In this document: one piece after another, positions 61,401 through 64,000 of the stretch | Layout of the letters: each line of letters starts with the position of its first letter | Numbering within the stretch: position 1 is the first letter of the stretch | Source of the DNA: Lineus longissimus | Taxonomy: Eukaryota > Nemertea > Pilidiophora > Heteronemertea > Lineidae | Direction of reading: 5' to 3' | DNA: 64,000 nt | Assembly (NCBI RefSeq): GCF_910592395.1 | Contig: NC_088316.1 | Location: 14,446,001-14,510,000 of the forward strand | Program-made: the position numbers and the translations under genes | Notes under the pieces: generated by a model | Databases searched by the model: none | Told to the model about the DNA's origin: nothing | Seen by the model: the letters and a program-made list of their open reading frames with translations, nothing else

Positions 61401-64000
61401 ATTGAGCACAATAGAAAAGAAAATCAGTCGCATTTTTGCGTATTGTTTCTGTGTCATATATTTTACGTGCAGTTACAGATAACAGTGCCTATATATAACA
61501 GTAACAAAAATGTATTGATCACGCATTTTGTCATTGACTAGTGATGTAAAAATATGCTGCATCACAGGCAAAACCTTGCAAAAGCGTGACACCATGACGC
61601 CAAAAAATTGATAGTGAGTTTCTGTCGTCTCTTATGTCAATCAGGGGTTCACAAAATCATCAGACATTTCCGGTCCTTCTCTCATTTGGTCAACTGTTGA
61701 CTGTCTCTTTGCAGGAGCTCTAATTAATTTATCTCATTGAGTCAGTGTGATTCAACTGTTTTTGGCTCATTCGTTTGATTCTGACGACTTCTCCTCCAAA
61801 ACTATGTTGATTAAAATGCTGTTAAAAACCGTGTACGATAACTATCAACTTATCTGATGGTTACCTATTCTCCGGTATAATTAGGAACCATTCTACTGCT
61901 GAAATAGGTCTTGGATTGGCAAAGAGCTGTTTTGCCAAAATGTTGTCCAACCTCTGATTTTCTTAGAATGAATTAGACTAAACTCTCTCCCAGAATCTTC
62001 TTCTATTCAAATGTACATACCATGAGTTCAACCTGCGTGCGTTCCAGTGTAGTCTTAAATACGCTCGCTACTGCTTGTAGCACATTACCAAGTAATTACG
62101 TTGCCATACATCGTGGAGAGGTCCCACTAGAGACATCATCATCCGACAGGACGAAAGCCGTCTCCTTACTGTAGAACACCGCCAGACAATGGTGAAGGTT
62201 CTCATGAACATACGTGTGATGGTTGTATTGAGTTTGGCGTTGAAATCTTGTATTTTCTTATGCCGATTTATTAGCGATCTGCGACTATCATAAAGTCTTC
62301 AGTGGAGGACGGATAACGACAAATAACGCCGACGGATTGGCATGGTCTATTTTTCTTAGTTTTGGGCCAGTTACGTTAGAGATCATTCTACACTTCTGAA
62401 ACAGTCATGTACCTATATAAGCATGGTCACTGGCACTACACGTAATACCTTAGTTACCAAACATCAATTTTCTCGTCTTATACCATGGTACTGTGCACCA
62501 AAACCGAACATTCATATTCTGAAGTTTCGAACATTTTTTTAAATGTTCGAAGGACAGGGCAGAGGGAACACACGTGCTGAAATCTCAAAATTGTTGGCAA
62601 ATAAAATCAAATCTTTGCATCGTAAAAATATTGGTTTCAACTTCCTTGTTCGGATTAGCCTGGTTTATCGCATATTCCTGAATCTATCGACCTCTATCAA
62701 CTGGCATTATCAGCCAAATACAGCTTCTCATACATTGGCCATTGATATCAAATAATGTTGCAGCGAAATCGATAAGGTACAAATAAAGGAGTTCAATATT
62801 CGATATACTGGATGGTTTCATCACACTCAAATATTCTTGAAAAAAATGATTGATGGAATTTTTTACCGGCAATGCTTTAGAAGGCCGTATTTGCCTATAC
62901 ATCGCTTTACATGAAATAGTAATTCGGTGTGGTGTTTGGGATCGGCAACACGTGCGGTTTGTGGATCTTCGTCACTACGTATACAGCATTTATACCGTCA
63001 ATCCACCCGTTTTCTTGTATTCAAAAATTGTAAGTAACGCCTGGAAGTTGCAACTAAACCTTGATTGCATCGTGCTCAAAATATGTGTCCCCTATCTTTC
63101 CATTAGAAGTATGTATCAGCACTATTGCCTTTGAAAAACGATCGATCTATTCATACAAGCTGAAATTCAGAACAAGAATTGAATAATCTCGTCACATAGA
63201 CCAGTACAGCTGCAAATCCAAACAAACACTGTAACCAATAGTCTACGTAGACTCGTTACAGCTTCCCGTTCATCTCGAGATCGCTCTTACCTAAGGGCTA
63301 ATCACTTAATTGCGATAATGATGAAAAACCAGGACACACGACACCGGGTTTTGTCAAGGAATTATCCCCCCGACCCGAGGGAGGCTGATCTGAAGGTCTC
63401 CAGGTGCAGCTAGCCTAACGTTAGACACTGCTTAGCCACCCGACCATGATTCTCCGTGGATATTAGGCAGAAAGGTATTAATTGAAAACAATGGCTTTCG
63501 GGCGATTACAAATAGCTTTTACCAGTGTTGAGATGGACGGATTGTGTGGCTGTGGAATCCTTAGTTTGTGCACTGCTGGTAACGGTGGTTATAACATGGC
63601 TATCGCTACACTAGCCATTTTAATGATTGTTCTCGGATGCGTTGCTATCCGACAATCTGAGAAACGGTGTTAGACACGACGTAGGAGGGGTGCATACATC
63701 TGTTGTGTAAGAAATGAAATGAAAGTTGCAATCAACACTCTGAGGCCGTTCTGAAACAACATGTCGTAGAAAAACATTGTAGTTACAGTCAGACAGTTGT
63801 TGCTGATTGCGCTTGCCCAGGACATTTCCTTCTCATGGAGCCTCAGGTCGTTGAAAAACTCTACAAAGTTCTGTTCGACAACCTTTGTTTCAGTCAAACA
63901 TTAGATTATATGGCTATCTTAAATGGGACCCTTCTTTTAACTGTTAAAACAGCCCTTAGCATTTCCGCATCAATCATCGGCATCGCCCCATCGTCACCCA
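58465..64000. other. AT-rich DNA, probably intron or intergenic
   Basis: No supported exon. Frames at 62543-62755, 63482-63673 and minus 63670-63897 lack family or splice support. Near 63370-63465 the minus strand carries GGTGGCTAAGCAGTG, an A-box-like element that may be the head of a tRNA-derived SINE. Confidence 0.3.

Noticed and set aside
63670-63897. 75-residue minus-strand frame near the window end
   Set aside because: It starts at TTG and has no domain; the window edge prevents checking an upstream exon.

Overview
The window is nuclear DNA from an animal, most likely a marine invertebrate; the exact phylum cannot be settled by eye. The evidence is many small exons split by GT-AG introns with pyrimidine-rich acceptors, AATAAA signals, TATA core promoters, RNA polymerase III tRNA genes with internal boxes, and metazoan-type families (myotubularin phosphatase, cytosolic sulfotransferase, BRICHOS proprotein, SLC47/MATE exporter). 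It is not bacterial. No operon, CRISPR array or prophage was seen.

Left third (1-20.5 kb), gene-dense. The 3' end of a myotubularin-related phosphatase gene (MTMR6/7/8-like, with an atypical C-terminal FYVE finger) occupies 111-1408. A 95-bp tandem repeat array with higher-order structure follows (about 3.35-4.73 kb), then diverged dispersed repeats to about 6.8 kb. A complete two-exon cytosolic sulfotransferase lies on the minus strand (7953-9164); its PAPS-binding loop is interrupted by a GC-AG intron. A four-exon secreted BRICHOS precursor with a TATA box lies at 11773-13857; its furin-like site would release a Gly/Ser-rich tail. A complete 15-exon MATE exporter lies at 14896-20304.

Middle and right (20.5-64 kb), gene-poor and AT-rich. 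Its clearest content is six 72-nt initiator tRNA-Met genes (three per strand) between 28.9 and 50.4 kb. There are also short exon-like openings with good start or splice context (32586, 37753, 48102, 58309) that all end in phase 0. They may be alternative leader exons of one gene whose body lies beyond the window, but this is inference. Other items are a histone/snRNA-style octamer plus TATA promoter at 25.05 kb, a TATA promoter with an 18-codon ORF at 41.2 kb, two foldback (MITE-like) elements, a possible retrotransposon relic and microsatellites.

The protein genes do not form a pathway. MATE and sulfotransferase both belong to xenobiotic or endobiotic handling (conjugation, then export), but their closeness may be chance. 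No clear new multi-gene system is visible. The best candidates for follow-up are the dispersed initiator-tRNA cluster, the BRICHOS proprotein, and the phase-0 leader exons.
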